Assembly: GCF_003602095.1 (NCBI RefSeq)
Contig: NZ_RAHH01000004.1
Coordinates: forward strand, 62,001 to 126,000
DNA from: Rahnella woolbedingensis
Lineage (GTDB): Bacteria > Pseudomonadota > Gammaproteobacteria > Enterobacterales > Enterobacteriaceae
Length of the DNA: 64,000 bases
Direction: 5' to 3'
Shown: positions 17,418-25,924 of the stretch, piece by piece
How the letters are laid out: the number at the start of each line of letters is the position of its first letter
Position numbering within the stretch: position 1 is the first letter of the stretch
The notes under the pieces: model-generated
Told to the model about the DNA's origin: nothing
The model's input: the letters and a program-made list of their open reading frames with translations, nothing else
Database searches by the model: none
Made by a program: the position numbers and the translations under genes

Positions 17418-17464
17418 CAGGTCTCCTTGTCACATTACCTCAACAATAAACGCCGGGGATGAGG

Positions 17465-18553
17465 TTATTTCCCCGCGCGCGCCGCGTCTGCCGCGGGTTT
17501 AAAATCCGTCCGGTAGAAGCGCTGGTAATACGCGTCTGCCTGTTTTTGCATATCGATGTCTGCGAATTTTTGCGGATACAGTTTTTTCGCCATCCACAGT
17601 TCACCGATCGCCAGCGCTTCGGGCATCGGGTAGCCCCAGGCTTTGGCGTATTCCGGCATCAGATAAACACGATGATTTTTAACGGCATCAATACTTTGCC
17701 ATTGCGGATCACTGTTGATCTGCCCGACCACTTCCGGATATCTGTCCTGCACGAATATGACCTGCGGATCCCAGGCGATCACCTGTTCCATCGCCACCTG
17801 TTTGAACCCTTTCACGGTGGCGGCGGCCACGTTCATCGCACCGGCATGTGACATCATCAGCCCGGTATATTTACCGGAGCCGTAAGTGGTCAGGTCTGGA
17901 TTTGCCATGTACGTGCGGATCCGCTGTTCAGGCGGAATGTCTTTGAGACGCCCGGCGGCCAGCTGGCGCTCTGAAAAAGTATAGTCGATCAATTCCTGAG
18001 CCTGTTTCTGGTGATTAACCACTTCACCAATCAGCGCGATGCCTTTCCTTAACCCTTCGCTGTACGCCTTATCTTCATCAGGCAGCACCGGATTCATTTT
18101 GTGTTCTTCGCCTTTGGGATCATCACGCAGTGAAATCGCGACTACCGCAATACCGGCCTGGCTGATCTGGTCGATCATTTCCTGCGGCGCGTAGTTGGTG
18201 ACAAAAACCACCTGCGGATGCAGCGCTACCACGCTTTCCAGATTTACGCTGGTCAGGTCGCCCACTTCCGGCGTTTTTGCAAGCTCTGGTGCGAGACGCA
18301 CATAACCGCTGCCCAGCTGTTTCTGCCAGTTATTCAGCACGCCGACGATGTCTTTAGTGGCATCGAGCTGAACCAGCAGATTCAGGGTCTGATGTTGAAG
18401 AACAACCACGCGGTCCACTTGATTGGGGATCGTGACCTGACGGCCCAGCTGGTCAGTTATCTGGCGAGAGGCCAAAGCGGAAGGGGAGGCAAAGCTCAGG
18501 GCAAGCCCGAGCAGGGCGACCGAAGGTAAAAAGCGGGATGATAATGCGCGCAC
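17465..18553 (-). CDS. Class III (FecB/BtuF-like) periplasmic substrate-binding protein
   Basis: 362-residue ABC-importer binding protein. Sec signal of about 28 residues ending SALA, then the two-lobe class III fold with RVVVLQHQTLNLLVQL and VVFVTNYAPQ in lobe 1 and WDPQVIFVQDRYPEV in lobe 2. Family members bind siderophores, haem, cobalamin or, in MolA, molybdate/tungstate. Co-transcription with a ModA-like gene makes an oxyanion conceivable, but this is inference. The start is GTG 18553 with AGAGG eight bases upstream. There are no transporter genes beside it, so it would need a distant permease. Confidence 0.85.
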   Translation of the reverse strand: MRALSSRFLPSVALLGLALSFASPSALASRQITDQLGRQVTIPNQVDRVVVLQHQTLNLLVQLDATKDIVGVLNNWQKQLGSGYVRLAPELAKTPEVGDLTSVNLESVVALHPQVVFVTNYAPQEMIDQISQAGIAVVAISLRDDPKGEEHKMNPVLPDEDKAYSEGLRKGIALIGEVVNHQKQAQELIDYTFSERQLAAGRLKDIPPEQRIRTYMANPDLTTYGSGKYTGLMMSHAGAMNVAAATVKGFKQVAMEQVIAWDPQVIFVQDRYPEVVGQINSDPQWQSIDAVKNHRVYLMPEYAKAWGYPMPEALAIGELWMAKKLYPQKFADIDMQKQADAYYQRFYRTDFKPAADAARAGK

Positions 18554-18558
18554 GGATA

Positions 18559-18605
18559 AATCCTCTGGTTTCGTTGTGCAGAGGATTATATAGCGTTGGC
18601 CGCTA
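18559..18605 (-). promoter_or_regulatory. Promoter with overlapping palindromes for the binding-protein operon
   Basis: On the minus strand a perfect -10 TATAAT occupies 18590-18585. It is overlapped by a perfect 9-base inverted repeat, CAGAGGATT/AATCCTCTG (18559-18587). A second inverted repeat TAGCG-TTGGC-CGCTA (18591-18605) falls in the spacer. The -35 (TATTCA) is weak. The layout looks like a repressor-controlled promoter. Confidence 0.5.
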
Positions 18606-18650
18606 AGTGAATATGATCGGTGACAACGGACAGTTTTTATAAACTCAACG

Positions 18651-19283
18651 CTATTTACGACCGTCGAGCAGCATACGCACCGCCAGCCCGCCCAGAACCG
18701 CGCCCATGAACCAGCGCTGAAGCACCATCCACAAAGGGCGCCCCGCGAGGAAGATGGCGATATAACCGGCTGACAGGGCGATCAGCGCGTTAACGGTCGC
18801 ACTGATCAGTATTTGCGAGCAGCCCAGGATCAGCGACTGCGTCAGTACATGACCCTGACCCGGCACGAGAAACTGCGGCAGTAACGTCAGGTACAGGACT
18901 GCCACTTTCGGATTCAGCAGGCTGGTCACCAGCCCCATGCTGAAGAGTTTTTTATTGCTGTCGCGTGGCAGGTCTTTAACCTGAAACGGCGAGCGGCCGC
19001 CAGGTTTTACCGCCTGCCATGCCATATACAGCAGATACGCTGCGCCGCCGATGCGCAGGGTGTCATAGGCGAACGGCACCGCCATGAGCAGCGCAGTAAT
19101 ACCCAGCGCGGCGAACAGCATATAAAACAGAAAGCCCAGCACCACTCCCCCGAGTGAGATCAGGCCTGCCTTTGGCCCCTGACACAGTGAACGCGAAATC
19201 AGGTAGATCATGTTCGGGCCGGGCGTTAACACCAGTCCGAGGCAAATCAGTATAAAGGGGATCAGGTGGGCGGCATCAGGCAT
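18651..19283 (-). CDS. LysE/RhtB-family amino-acid exporter
   Basis: 210-residue inner-membrane protein with about six hydrophobic segments. The first contains the family signature LTPGPNMIYLISRSL (GPN near residue 23). A second signature, LLNPKVAVLYLTLLPQF, is near 120. Such proteins export amino acids or their analogues, often homoserine, threonine or leucine; the substrate is unknown. It shares the minus strand with the binding-protein operon, whose promoter region lies about 100 bp downstream of this gene's stop. Confidence 0.88.
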   Translation of the reverse strand: MPDAAHLIPFILICLGLVLTPGPNMIYLISRSLCQGPKAGLISLGGVVLGFLFYMLFAALGITALLMAVPFAYDTLRIGGAAYLLYMAWQAVKPGGRSPFQVKDLPRDSNKKLFSMGLVTSLLNPKVAVLYLTLLPQFLVPGQGHVLTQSLILGCSQILISATVNALIALSAGYIAIFLAGRPLWMVLQRWFMGAVLGGLAVRMLLDGRK

Positions 19284-19436
19284 GCAAATCTCCGGCGAAA
19301 AGCAGAAAAGTTAAGCACACAGATATAGAGTGTTTTGCGCTGTTTAAGCAAGCGTCAGGTTGTCATTTTTTATTCATCGGTTCTGGTGCATTCTATGGCA
19401 ATGACTTTTCTCCTTCAGACTGAATATTCAGGATTT

Positions 19437-20243
19437 ATGATGATCAACACGACGATGTCCCTCCGTCTGACGATGGCCAGCCAAATTGCGGCACAGGCGG
19501 CTGAGCTGGCGCTGAGCTTTTTTAACCGCCGGGACACCATTGAGGTCAGCAGCAAACGCACGCAGGATTTCGTTTCAGAGGCGGATGTGGCGGTCGAGAA
19601 GTTTATCCGTGGTCAGCTGGCAGAACATTTCCCGCAAGACGCCATTATCGGTGAGGAGCTCGGCGGCGTGCTGACAGAGGCACCTTGCTGGGTGATCGAC
19701 CCCATTGACGGCACGTCGAATTTTTTGCGCGGTTCGCCGCTGTGGGGGGTGTCGCTCGGGCTGGTGGAGAACAAAAAGCCGGTGATGGGCATTGTCGCGC
19801 TGCCGGTATTAAACGATCTGTTTGCCGCAGAATCCGGAAAGGGGATTTTCCATAACGGTAAGCCTTTTCGCCGTGATGACCGTTTTGGCGATGTGCAAGT
19901 GGTTTCCCTCGGTGACAGTTCTGACGATAAGCTGGCGGAAGCGTCGGCATTTTATCAGGGGCTCCGCGCCGCTGACTGGTCGGTGCATTGCTATCGCTGT
20001 ACGACCATCGGCATGGTGTTTGCCGCTAAAGGCATTATCGACGGACATCTGCAACGCCGCACGACACTGTGGGACATTGCCGGTGGCGCTGTGCTTTGCC
20101 AGGAAGCCGGACTGCAAACCGTGGTGAAATTCGCGAAAGCGCCGGACGGTAGCGACAATTACCGGCATATGTCAGTGGCGGCCGGAACGCCGAATCTGAT
20201 GTCTGACATTGCGCCGTTATGGCCGGACTTTGAACCGAAGTAA
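19437..20243 (+). CDS. Inositol monophosphatase-family phosphatase
   Basis: 268-residue Mg2+-dependent sugar-phosphate phosphatase. Metal-binding motifs are intact: GEELGG near residue 69, DPIDGTSNFLRG near 86, and WDIAGGAVLCQEAG near 205-218. The fold is shared by SuhB, CysQ and histidinol-phosphatase HisN; the sequence looks closest to the HisN/SuhB-like group but I cannot pick the substrate. I place the start at ATG 19437; the open frame extends to 19335 with poor coding character. Convergent with the c-di-GMP gene, 66 bp apart. Confidence 0.86.
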   Translation: MMINTTMSLRLTMASQIAAQAAELALSFFNRRDTIEVSSKRTQDFVSEADVAVEKFIRGQLAEHFPQDAIIGEELGGVLTEAPCWVIDPIDGTSNFLRGSPLWGVSLGLVENKKPVMGIVALPVLNDLFAAESGKGIFHNGKPFRRDDRFGDVQVVSLGDSSDDKLAEASAFYQGLRAADWSVHCYRCTTIGMVFAAKGIIDGHLQRRTTLWDIAGGAVLCQEAGLQTVVKFAKAPDGSDNYRHMSVAAGTPNLMSDIAPLWPDFEPK

Positions 20244-20309
20244 ACCGAAATAAATGCGTTGAATTGCTTTCGCTGCGCGCTTATCCCGCACAGCGAAAGC
20301 AGGGAGTCA

Positions 20310-22403
20310 TTACGCTTTCTGTTTGATGGTGAGCTGCGGTTCCCAGTCGGTAGCGGGATGTTGGGCAATCTGTTGCGGTGTCATCGGACGCCCGAGCAGA
20401 TAGCCCTGTAACGTGTCGCAGCCCAGTTGCGTCAGGAAATCCTGCTGCTGGGTCGTTTCCACGCCTTCGGCTACCACTTTCAGATTGAGGGTTTGGCCGA
20501 GAGCGATGATCGCCGAAACAATGCTGGCGTCTTCGCTGCCCGCGATCAGGTCATTAATAAATGCCCCGTCGATTTTCAGTTCGCTGGCTGGCAGACGCTT
20601 GAGGTACAGCAGGCTGGAATAGCCGGTACCGAAATCGTCAATTGAGGCCTTCACGCCAAACCGGGTCAGCCGCTCCAGAATTTCCACGCTGACGTCCGGA
20701 TTGCGCATTGCGGTGGTTTCGGTGACTTCCAGCGTCAGCATTTCCGGTGGGATCTGATGGCGTTCAATCGTCTCAATCACCATTTCGACCAGATTCGACT
20801 GTTCAAATTGCAGCGTGGAAAGATTGACCGCCACCGTCCAGGAGGTGTGTCCTTCCAGATGCCATTCGCGCAACTGGCGGCAGGCTTCATTGAGCACCCA
20901 TTCGCCCATCGGGATAATCAGCCCGGTTTTTTCCGCCAGTGGCAGGAACACGTCTGGGCTCAGGGTGATACCGTCACGTTCCCAGCGCAGCAGCGCCTCA
21001 AAACCACTCACCGGCCCGTAAGGCGCGATAAATTTCGGCTGATAGTGCAGACGCAGTTCGTGGTGTTCGATAGCGAGGCGCAAATCATTGAGCATCTGTA
21101 GCTGGTTTTGCGCGTTGGCATTCATCGAAGGCTGGAAGAAGCTGTGCCCGTTGCGGCCGGAGTTTTTGGTGTGATACATCGCCGCATCGGCATTAAGCAT
21201 CAGCTCGCGTTCATTTTCGCCGTCGCCCGGATACACCGCGATACCGACGCTGGCGGAAACCAGCAGCTCGTAACGGGAGACGTAAAACGGACGGGCGATC
21301 ATATGCACCAGTTTATCGGCTAACTGAGACGCATCCGTCGGCTCGGCGATTTCCACCAGCAGGACAAATTCATCGCCGCCCAGACGGGCCAGCGTGTCTG
21401 CCGCGCGCAGCTGAGATTTCAGCCGTTCGGTGACAGAAATTAACAGCTGATCGCCGATGTGATGCCCGAAAGCATCGTTAACGGCCTTGAATCCGTCGAG
21501 ATCTAAAAACAGTACCGCAAACTGAGATTCTCCCCGCGAGGCTTTCTGAAACGCCTGACTGAGGCGGTCTTCCAGCAACAGGCGGTTCGGCAGACGGGTC
21601 AGATTGTCATGCAGCGCCAGCTGAGTCAGCTCGCGGTTAGCCTGCGCCAGCGACGATGCCAGAATCGACGTGCGTGCCTGCATCCGGCCATCAAGAATGG
21701 AAATAATCAGCGTGATCGCCAGAATGGCCAGCGTCACCACAATCACCAGCAGCGCCAGCCAGTTGTTATCCACGCCACTGAACGCCGCCATGCTGTGGCT
21801 GTCCATCGGGAATTCGGCGGCAGCCATGCCGATATAGTGCATACCGACAATCGCCGTGCCCATGACAACGGCGGCACTGATGCGCAACAGACGCACATTC
21901 GGCGACTGCTGGCGCAGATGGAACGCCATCCACAGCGCCGCACCGGAGGCGACAATCGCCACCACGACGGATAATGTGACCCAGCGGAAGTCATAAACAA
22001 TCGGCGGCATCATCAGCATCGCTGACATGCCGGTGTAATGCATGGCTGCAATACCGCCGCCCATCAGCAACGCGCCGGCCAGCAAACGCCGGACAGGCAA
22101 CTCTTGCAGGCAGACCAGCCAGAGCGCAAACGCCGAAGAGATAATCGCGATCAGCATGGAAAGCAGCGTAATAACCGGGTCGTAACCCATTGGCATAGAA
22201 GAATTAAAGGCCAGCATGCCGATGAAATGCATCGACCAGATACCGATGCCCATTGCAATAGCGCCACCAATTAACCAAAGTCGGGAAGCCCTTCCCTCCG
22301 TGGTGGCAACCCGGCCAGCCATATCAAGCGCGGTATAAGAGGCAAGCATTGCAACAATGAACGAAAACATCACAAGCACATTGTTGTAATTACTGGAAAA
22401 CAT
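20310..22403 (-). CDS. MHYT-GGDEF-EAL cyclic-di-GMP protein
   Basis: 697-residue membrane protein. The N-terminal MHYT sensor spans about seven membrane helices with three signature repeats (SMHFIGM, AMHYTGM, GMHYIGM), proposed to bind copper and sense O2, CO or NO. A GGDEF domain follows with an intact LGGDEFVLLVE. The EAL domain is also intact: EALLRWE, the VNLS region, ETT and DDFGTGYSSLLYL. Both diguanylate cyclase and phosphodiesterase motifs look active; net direction cannot be told. ATG 22403 is favoured because GGAG lies seven bases upstream; the frame runs on to 22466. In E. coli a different c-di-GMP enzyme (PdeC) occupies the ssb-ghxP interval. Confidence 0.9.
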   Translation of the reverse strand: MFSSNYNNVLVMFSFIVAMLASYTALDMAGRVATTEGRASRLWLIGGAIAMGIGIWSMHFIGMLAFNSSMPMGYDPVITLLSMLIAIISSAFALWLVCLQELPVRRLLAGALLMGGGIAAMHYTGMSAMLMMPPIVYDFRWVTLSVVVAIVASGAALWMAFHLRQQSPNVRLLRISAAVVMGTAIVGMHYIGMAAAEFPMDSHSMAAFSGVDNNWLALLVIVVTLAILAITLIISILDGRMQARTSILASSLAQANRELTQLALHDNLTRLPNRLLLEDRLSQAFQKASRGESQFAVLFLDLDGFKAVNDAFGHHIGDQLLISVTERLKSQLRAADTLARLGGDEFVLLVEIAEPTDASQLADKLVHMIARPFYVSRYELLVSASVGIAVYPGDGENERELMLNADAAMYHTKNSGRNGHSFFQPSMNANAQNQLQMLNDLRLAIEHHELRLHYQPKFIAPYGPVSGFEALLRWERDGITLSPDVFLPLAEKTGLIIPMGEWVLNEACRQLREWHLEGHTSWTVAVNLSTLQFEQSNLVEMVIETIERHQIPPEMLTLEVTETTAMRNPDVSVEILERLTRFGVKASIDDFGTGYSSLLYLKRLPASELKIDGAFINDLIAGSEDASIVSAIIALGQTLNLKVVAEGVETTQQQDFLTQLGCDTLQGYLLGRPMTPQQIAQHPATDWEPQLTIKQKA

Positions 22404-22670
22404 GTAAGGCTCCACAAACATAGAGTCGAAAGCGACGGGCTGATTTTTATCCGGCGATAATGGCATTAAGATTTATTAAAGGCGAATGAAGTTACGATAA
22501 TTTTTTTCGTGTAATTAAGATTAATCCGTAAGTGATTTTAATCAAATAAAAAGATTTTCGCGGTATTAATCCGGATAAATACCAGGGTTTTTAAAACGAT
22601 TGTGATACGGGCATTGAAAGCGTTGTCTATAGTTAACAAATAATTAAATACCCAAGGGCAGAAGACATTT

Positions 22671-23339
22671 ATGTTAACAGTTCATCATTTAGATAATTCC
22701 CGATCACAGCGAATCTTATGGATGCTCGAAGAATTGAGTGTCCCCTATGAAGTACAACGATATCAGCGGGATGCCGAAACGATGCTGGCACCTGCATCGC
22801 TTAAGAAAATCCATCCTTTAGGCAAATCACCGGTACTTGAAGACAACGGCCTGATCCTTGCGGAATCCGGCGCCATTATCGAATATTTGCAGGAAGTTTA
22901 TGATGCGGCTGGCACGCTTAAACCGTCGGCGTTCGCCGAGCGTCAGCAGTACCGCTACTGGATGCATTATGCAGAAGGTTCGCTGATGCCGTTGCTGGTC
23001 ATGAAGCTTATTTTCGGCCGCTTAGGTAAGCCGCCAATGCCGTGGCTGATCCGCCCGATCGGCAGTGCCATCGGGCAGGGCGTGCAGAAAAACTATCTCG
23101 ATAAGCAGATTTATACTCACCTGGATTATCTCGAGCAGCATCTGACCACCCATCCTTATTTTGCCGGTTACCAGTTCAGTGCCGCCGACATTCAGATGAG
23201 TTTCCCAATTGAAGCCGTCAGTGCCCGTACCGGTCTTGGAAAATACCCACATATAAATGCATGGCTTTCTAATGTCACAGCCAGACCGGCTTATCAGCGG
23301 GCACTGGAAACGGGCGGCCCTTTGAATATCCTGCGTTAG
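22671..23339 (+). CDS. Glutathione S-transferase family protein
   Basis: 222-residue soluble GST. N-terminal thioredoxin-like domain with SRSQRILWMLEEL, HPLGKSPVL and the glutathione-contacting ESGAIIEYL near residues 66-74. A C-terminal helical domain has FSAADIQMSFP. It differs clearly from the GstB-like protein at 13.5 kb and resembles the GST group of about 220 residues common in proteobacteria. Its 204-bp AT-rich upstream spacer is divergent to the MHYT-GGDEF-EAL gene. A terminator follows. Confidence 0.88.
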   Translation: MLTVHHLDNSRSQRILWMLEELSVPYEVQRYQRDAETMLAPASLKKIHPLGKSPVLEDNGLILAESGAIIEYLQEVYDAAGTLKPSAFAERQQYRYWMHYAEGSLMPLLVMKLIFGRLGKPPMPWLIRPIGSAIGQGVQKNYLDKQIYTHLDYLEQHLTTHPYFAGYQFSAADIQMSFPIEAVSARTGLGKYPHINAWLSNVTARPAYQRALETGGPLNILR

Positions 23340-23370
23340 TTATTTTTAAGTGGCCGATAAATTTTAAGGA

Positions 23371-23415
23371 AAACGTTCGGGCATTTTCGTCGCCGGAACG
23401 TTCTCCCTTTTTATA
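23371..23415 (+). terminator. Terminator of the GST gene
   Basis: AACGTTC-GGGC pairs with GCC-GGAACGTT (23372-23402), followed by CTCCC and a T-run. Confidence 0.7.
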
Positions 23416-23869
23416 TTTAGGGATGTTTATTCGTGGCCGGTAATTTGCGCAATCAGCGCCATCAAAAAATAACCCTTAATAAATGTCATGTTATTTCCCC
23501 TCCGCTCTGTTGCGTCTTGTCATGTGGCAGTCACCCTGATTTGCCCTTTCGGTATCCTGGAAGATGAACCGCGCGCAACCGATACCGCACAGCAAACCGT
23601 CAGACGGATAAATTTACAACACAACCGCGTTTTTATTGACCAGACAACGGTAAATTGTCGGCGAACGGAGTTGAAATGGGAGTGGTAAAGGCCGGATAAT
23701 CGTTTGCGTTAATTTTTGTCCCGCCATACGCGATGCGAGTTAAACGTTTGCTTTGCCGTTCTGACGCCTGTTTTGGCGATTTCAGGCGACAAATAAGGAA
23801 GTGAACGTGCAGAAACGGTTTCATAATGACCACGCCGGCTAATAAGTAGAGACATTCAGAGGATTTTCC
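23416..23869. other. Intergenic region upstream of ghxP
   Basis: About 450 bp with no convincing gene; a 66-codon frame at 23488-23688 lacks a ribosome site and family-like sequence. The only clear signals are two PurR-like boxes near the right end, listed separately. Confidence 0.5.
23694..23753. promoter_or_regulatory. Two candidate PurR boxes in front of ghxP
   Basis: Against the PurR consensus ACGCAAACGTTTGCGT, 23738-23753 (AGTTAAACGTTTGCTT) matches 12 of 16 and keeps the AAACGTTTGC core. 23694-23709 matches 11 of 16, with a complete right half CGTTTGCGT. E. coli ghxP belongs to the set of purine transport genes under PurR. Confidence 0.5.
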
Positions 23870-25237
23870 ATGTCGAGTCAACACACTCAGACGGGCAGCG
23901 CTGTTGCGCCAAAGGGCCCGTTTGATGCTTTTTTCAAAATCAGTGCGCGTGGCAGTAATGTCCGCCAGGAAGTGATCGCTGGCTTAACAACGTTTCTGGC
24001 GATGGTGTATTCGGTCATCGTTGTGCCGTCAATGCTCGGTAAAGCAGGCTTTTCGCCAAGCGCCGTGTTTGTCGCGACCTGTCTGGTGGCCGGTTTTGGC
24101 TCGTTGCTGATGGGGCTGTGGGCAAATCTGCCGCTGGCCATTGGTTGCGCTATTTCTCTGACTGCCTTTACCGCCTTTAGTCTGGTGCTCGGCCAGCACA
24201 TCAGCGTACCGGTTGCCCTCGGCGCGGTATTCCTGATGGGGGTATTGTTCACCATTATCTCGGTGACCGGCATCCGTTCGTGGATATTGCGCAATCTGCC
24301 GGTCGGCGTTGCGCACGGTACCGGCATCGGCATCGGCCTGTTCCTGTTGCTGATCGCGGCCAACGGTGTCGGCCTGGTGGTGAAAAATCCGCTGGACGGC
24401 TTACCTGTCGCACTGGGCGCGTTCACTTCTTTCCCGGTGATCATGACGCTGCTCGGACTGGCGGTGATTTTCGGCCTTGAGAAACTGCGCGTTCCCGGAG
24501 GCATTTTGCTGGTGATTATCGCGATTTCCATTATTGGTCTGATTTTCGATCCTGCCGTTAAATATCAAGGTTTGTTCGCGATGCCTTCTCTGGCAGGCGC
24601 TGACGGCAAATCAGTGATTTTCGACCTCGACATCATGGGCGCACTGAAAGCCGCAGTATTGCCAAGCGTTCTGGCGCTGGTCATGACAGCGGTATTTGAT
24701 GCCACCGGCACCATCCGCGCGGTCGCCGGTCAGGCGAACCTGCTGGATGAAAACGGCCAGATCATCAGCGGCGGCAAAGCCCTGACGGCTGACTCTGTGA
24801 GCAGCATTTTTGCGTCACTGGTCGGCGCATCACCCGCGGCGGTTTACATCGAATCGGCAGCCGGTACGGCGGCGGGCGGCAAAACCGGCCTGACCGCGAC
24901 GGTGGTCGGCGTACTGTTCCTGCTGATGTTGTTCCTGTCGCCGCTGTCTTATCTGGTGCCGGCTTACGCTACCGCACCGGCGCTGATGTACGTCGGTCTG
25001 CTGATGCTCAGCAACGTCACCAAGCTGGATTTCAACGATTTTGTGGATGCCATGTCCGGCCTGCTGTGCGCGGTGTTCATCGTGCTGACCTGTAATATCG
25101 TCACAGGCATCATGCTCGGTTTCAGCTCGCTGGTGATTGGCCGTATTTTCTCCGGCGAATGGCGGAAACTAAACCTGGGTACGGTGATTATCGCCGTAGC
25201 GCTCGTGGTGTTTTATGCGGGTGGATGGGCGATTTAA
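23870..25237 (+). CDS. ghxP: Guanine/hypoxanthine permease GhxP
   Basis: 455-residue inner-membrane purine-proton symporter of the AzgA-like NCS2 branch with 12-14 hydrophobic segments. Sequence is near-collinear with E. coli GhxP (YjcD): [19 protein letters not shown] at the first helix, [36 protein letters not shown], the substrate-site region [17 protein letters not shown], and [10 protein letters not shown] near the end. As in E. coli it stands between ssb and yjcE, although the intervening genes differ. Purine repression by PurR is plausible from the upstream boxes. Confidence 0.94.
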   Translation: MSSQHTQTGSAVAPKGPFDAFFKISARGSNVRQEVIAGLTTFLAMVYSVIVVPSMLGKAGFSPSAVFVATCLVAGFGSLLMGLWANLPLAIGCAISLTAFTAFSLVLGQHISVPVALGAVFLMGVLFTIISVTGIRSWILRNLPVGVAHGTGIGIGLFLLLIAANGVGLVVKNPLDGLPVALGAFTSFPVIMTLLGLAVIFGLEKLRVPGGILLVIIAISIIGLIFDPAVKYQGLFAMPSLAGADGKSVIFDLDIMGALKAAVLPSVLALVMTAVFDATGTIRAVAGQANLLDENGQIISGGKALTADSVSSIFASLVGASPAAVYIESAAGTAAGGKTGLTATVVGVLFLLMLFLSPLSYLVPAYATAPALMYVGLLMLSNVTKLDFNDFVDAMSGLLCAVFIVLTCNIVTGIMLGFSSLVIGRIFSGEWRKLNLGTVIIAVALVVFYAGGWAI

Positions 25238-25294
25238 TGCCTGGCCGGGCATCAGGCGGCTTTGGCCGGTTGCACCGGCAGGCCGACCGAGAAA

Positions 25295-25643
25295 ATTTCG
25301 GTTTCTCACCTGCGGTGATCGCTTAACGCGCTGCGCCGAAACCGACCAGAGGGGAAAGGCTTTTCCCCTCTGAACTCCCCTCGCTTTTTTCAACAAGCGC
25401 TCCGCTTGCTGGTTATGTTTCAGCAACCGCTGCGACAGGCTGGAAATCTTGCCGCTGAGCGGTTCCCTCTCTCGGTCCTGAAGCCCTGGATCTTCAGGCC
25501 GCTCCGTTCGGCAAGATTTCTGAAACGCCCGCACGATCTTAAAATCAACGGCAGACTGTTTTTATCTTTTAGATAAGTTTATTGGCGAGCTCAAAAATGG
25601 CACTGAATGAATGGTTCGAGACTTGGGGCTCGAATCCTGAAAT
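25295..25643 (+). repeat. Structured intergenic repeat, copy A
   Basis: A roughly 350-bp non-coding element whose inverted copy lies at 31128-31480. In the best core (25411-25477 against 31361-31295) I count 59 of 67 identical bases. It is full of hairpins: GAGGGG/CCCCTC (about 25349-25370), a 12-base inverted repeat GAAATCTTGCCG (25443-25454) / CGGCAAGATTTC (25509-25520), CCTGAAG/CTTCAGG inside it (25477-25498), and TTCGAG/CTCGAA at the right end (25615-25634). Stems keep pairing in copy B while their bases change, so the fold is conserved. No protein-coding frame spans it. Confidence 0.8.
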
Positions 25644-25924
25644 TCGGGAATCGCGTAGCGATGACATTTTGCGCCACCCGCAGATGTGCCAGAACATGTC
25701 CGTCATACCTGCGATAGCGAGCAGTTTAAAAACGCAGGATTCCAAAGGGTTTCGTTTAAAACCCTTTGGGCCAGTGTGGGCGGCGAGCCCGCGGTGTTGA
25801 CCTTGAGTTTAAGCACGCACTGATTTAAATCTCATCCCATTTTGATCTACTATTCCAAGGTTCGCTCCGGACTCACTCACCTGCGTCCGGCTGAAATTCA
25901 TAAAAACAAGAGTCTAAGGAAAGC
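25644..25924. other. Intergenic remainder upstream of yjcE
   Basis: No gene seen. An 11-pair hairpin CCAAAGGGTTT/AAACCCTTTGG occupies 25742-25769 without a T-run. The yjcE start is preceded by a AAGGAAAGC ribosome site. Confidence 0.5.

Noticed and set aside
23488-23688. 66-codon frame upstream of ghxP
   Set aside because: No ribosome site, unlike any family I know, and lies in a regulatory region.
23754-23869. Purine riboswitch upstream of ghxP
   Set aside because: No recognisable aptamer; PurR-like boxes explain regulation better, and enterobacteria rarely use purine riboswitches.
25582-25800. 72-codon frame inside and right of repeat copy A
   Set aside because: Its first part resembles the minus-strand frame at 30860-31189 only because both fall in the repeat. 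No ribosome site or family match, so not called as genes.
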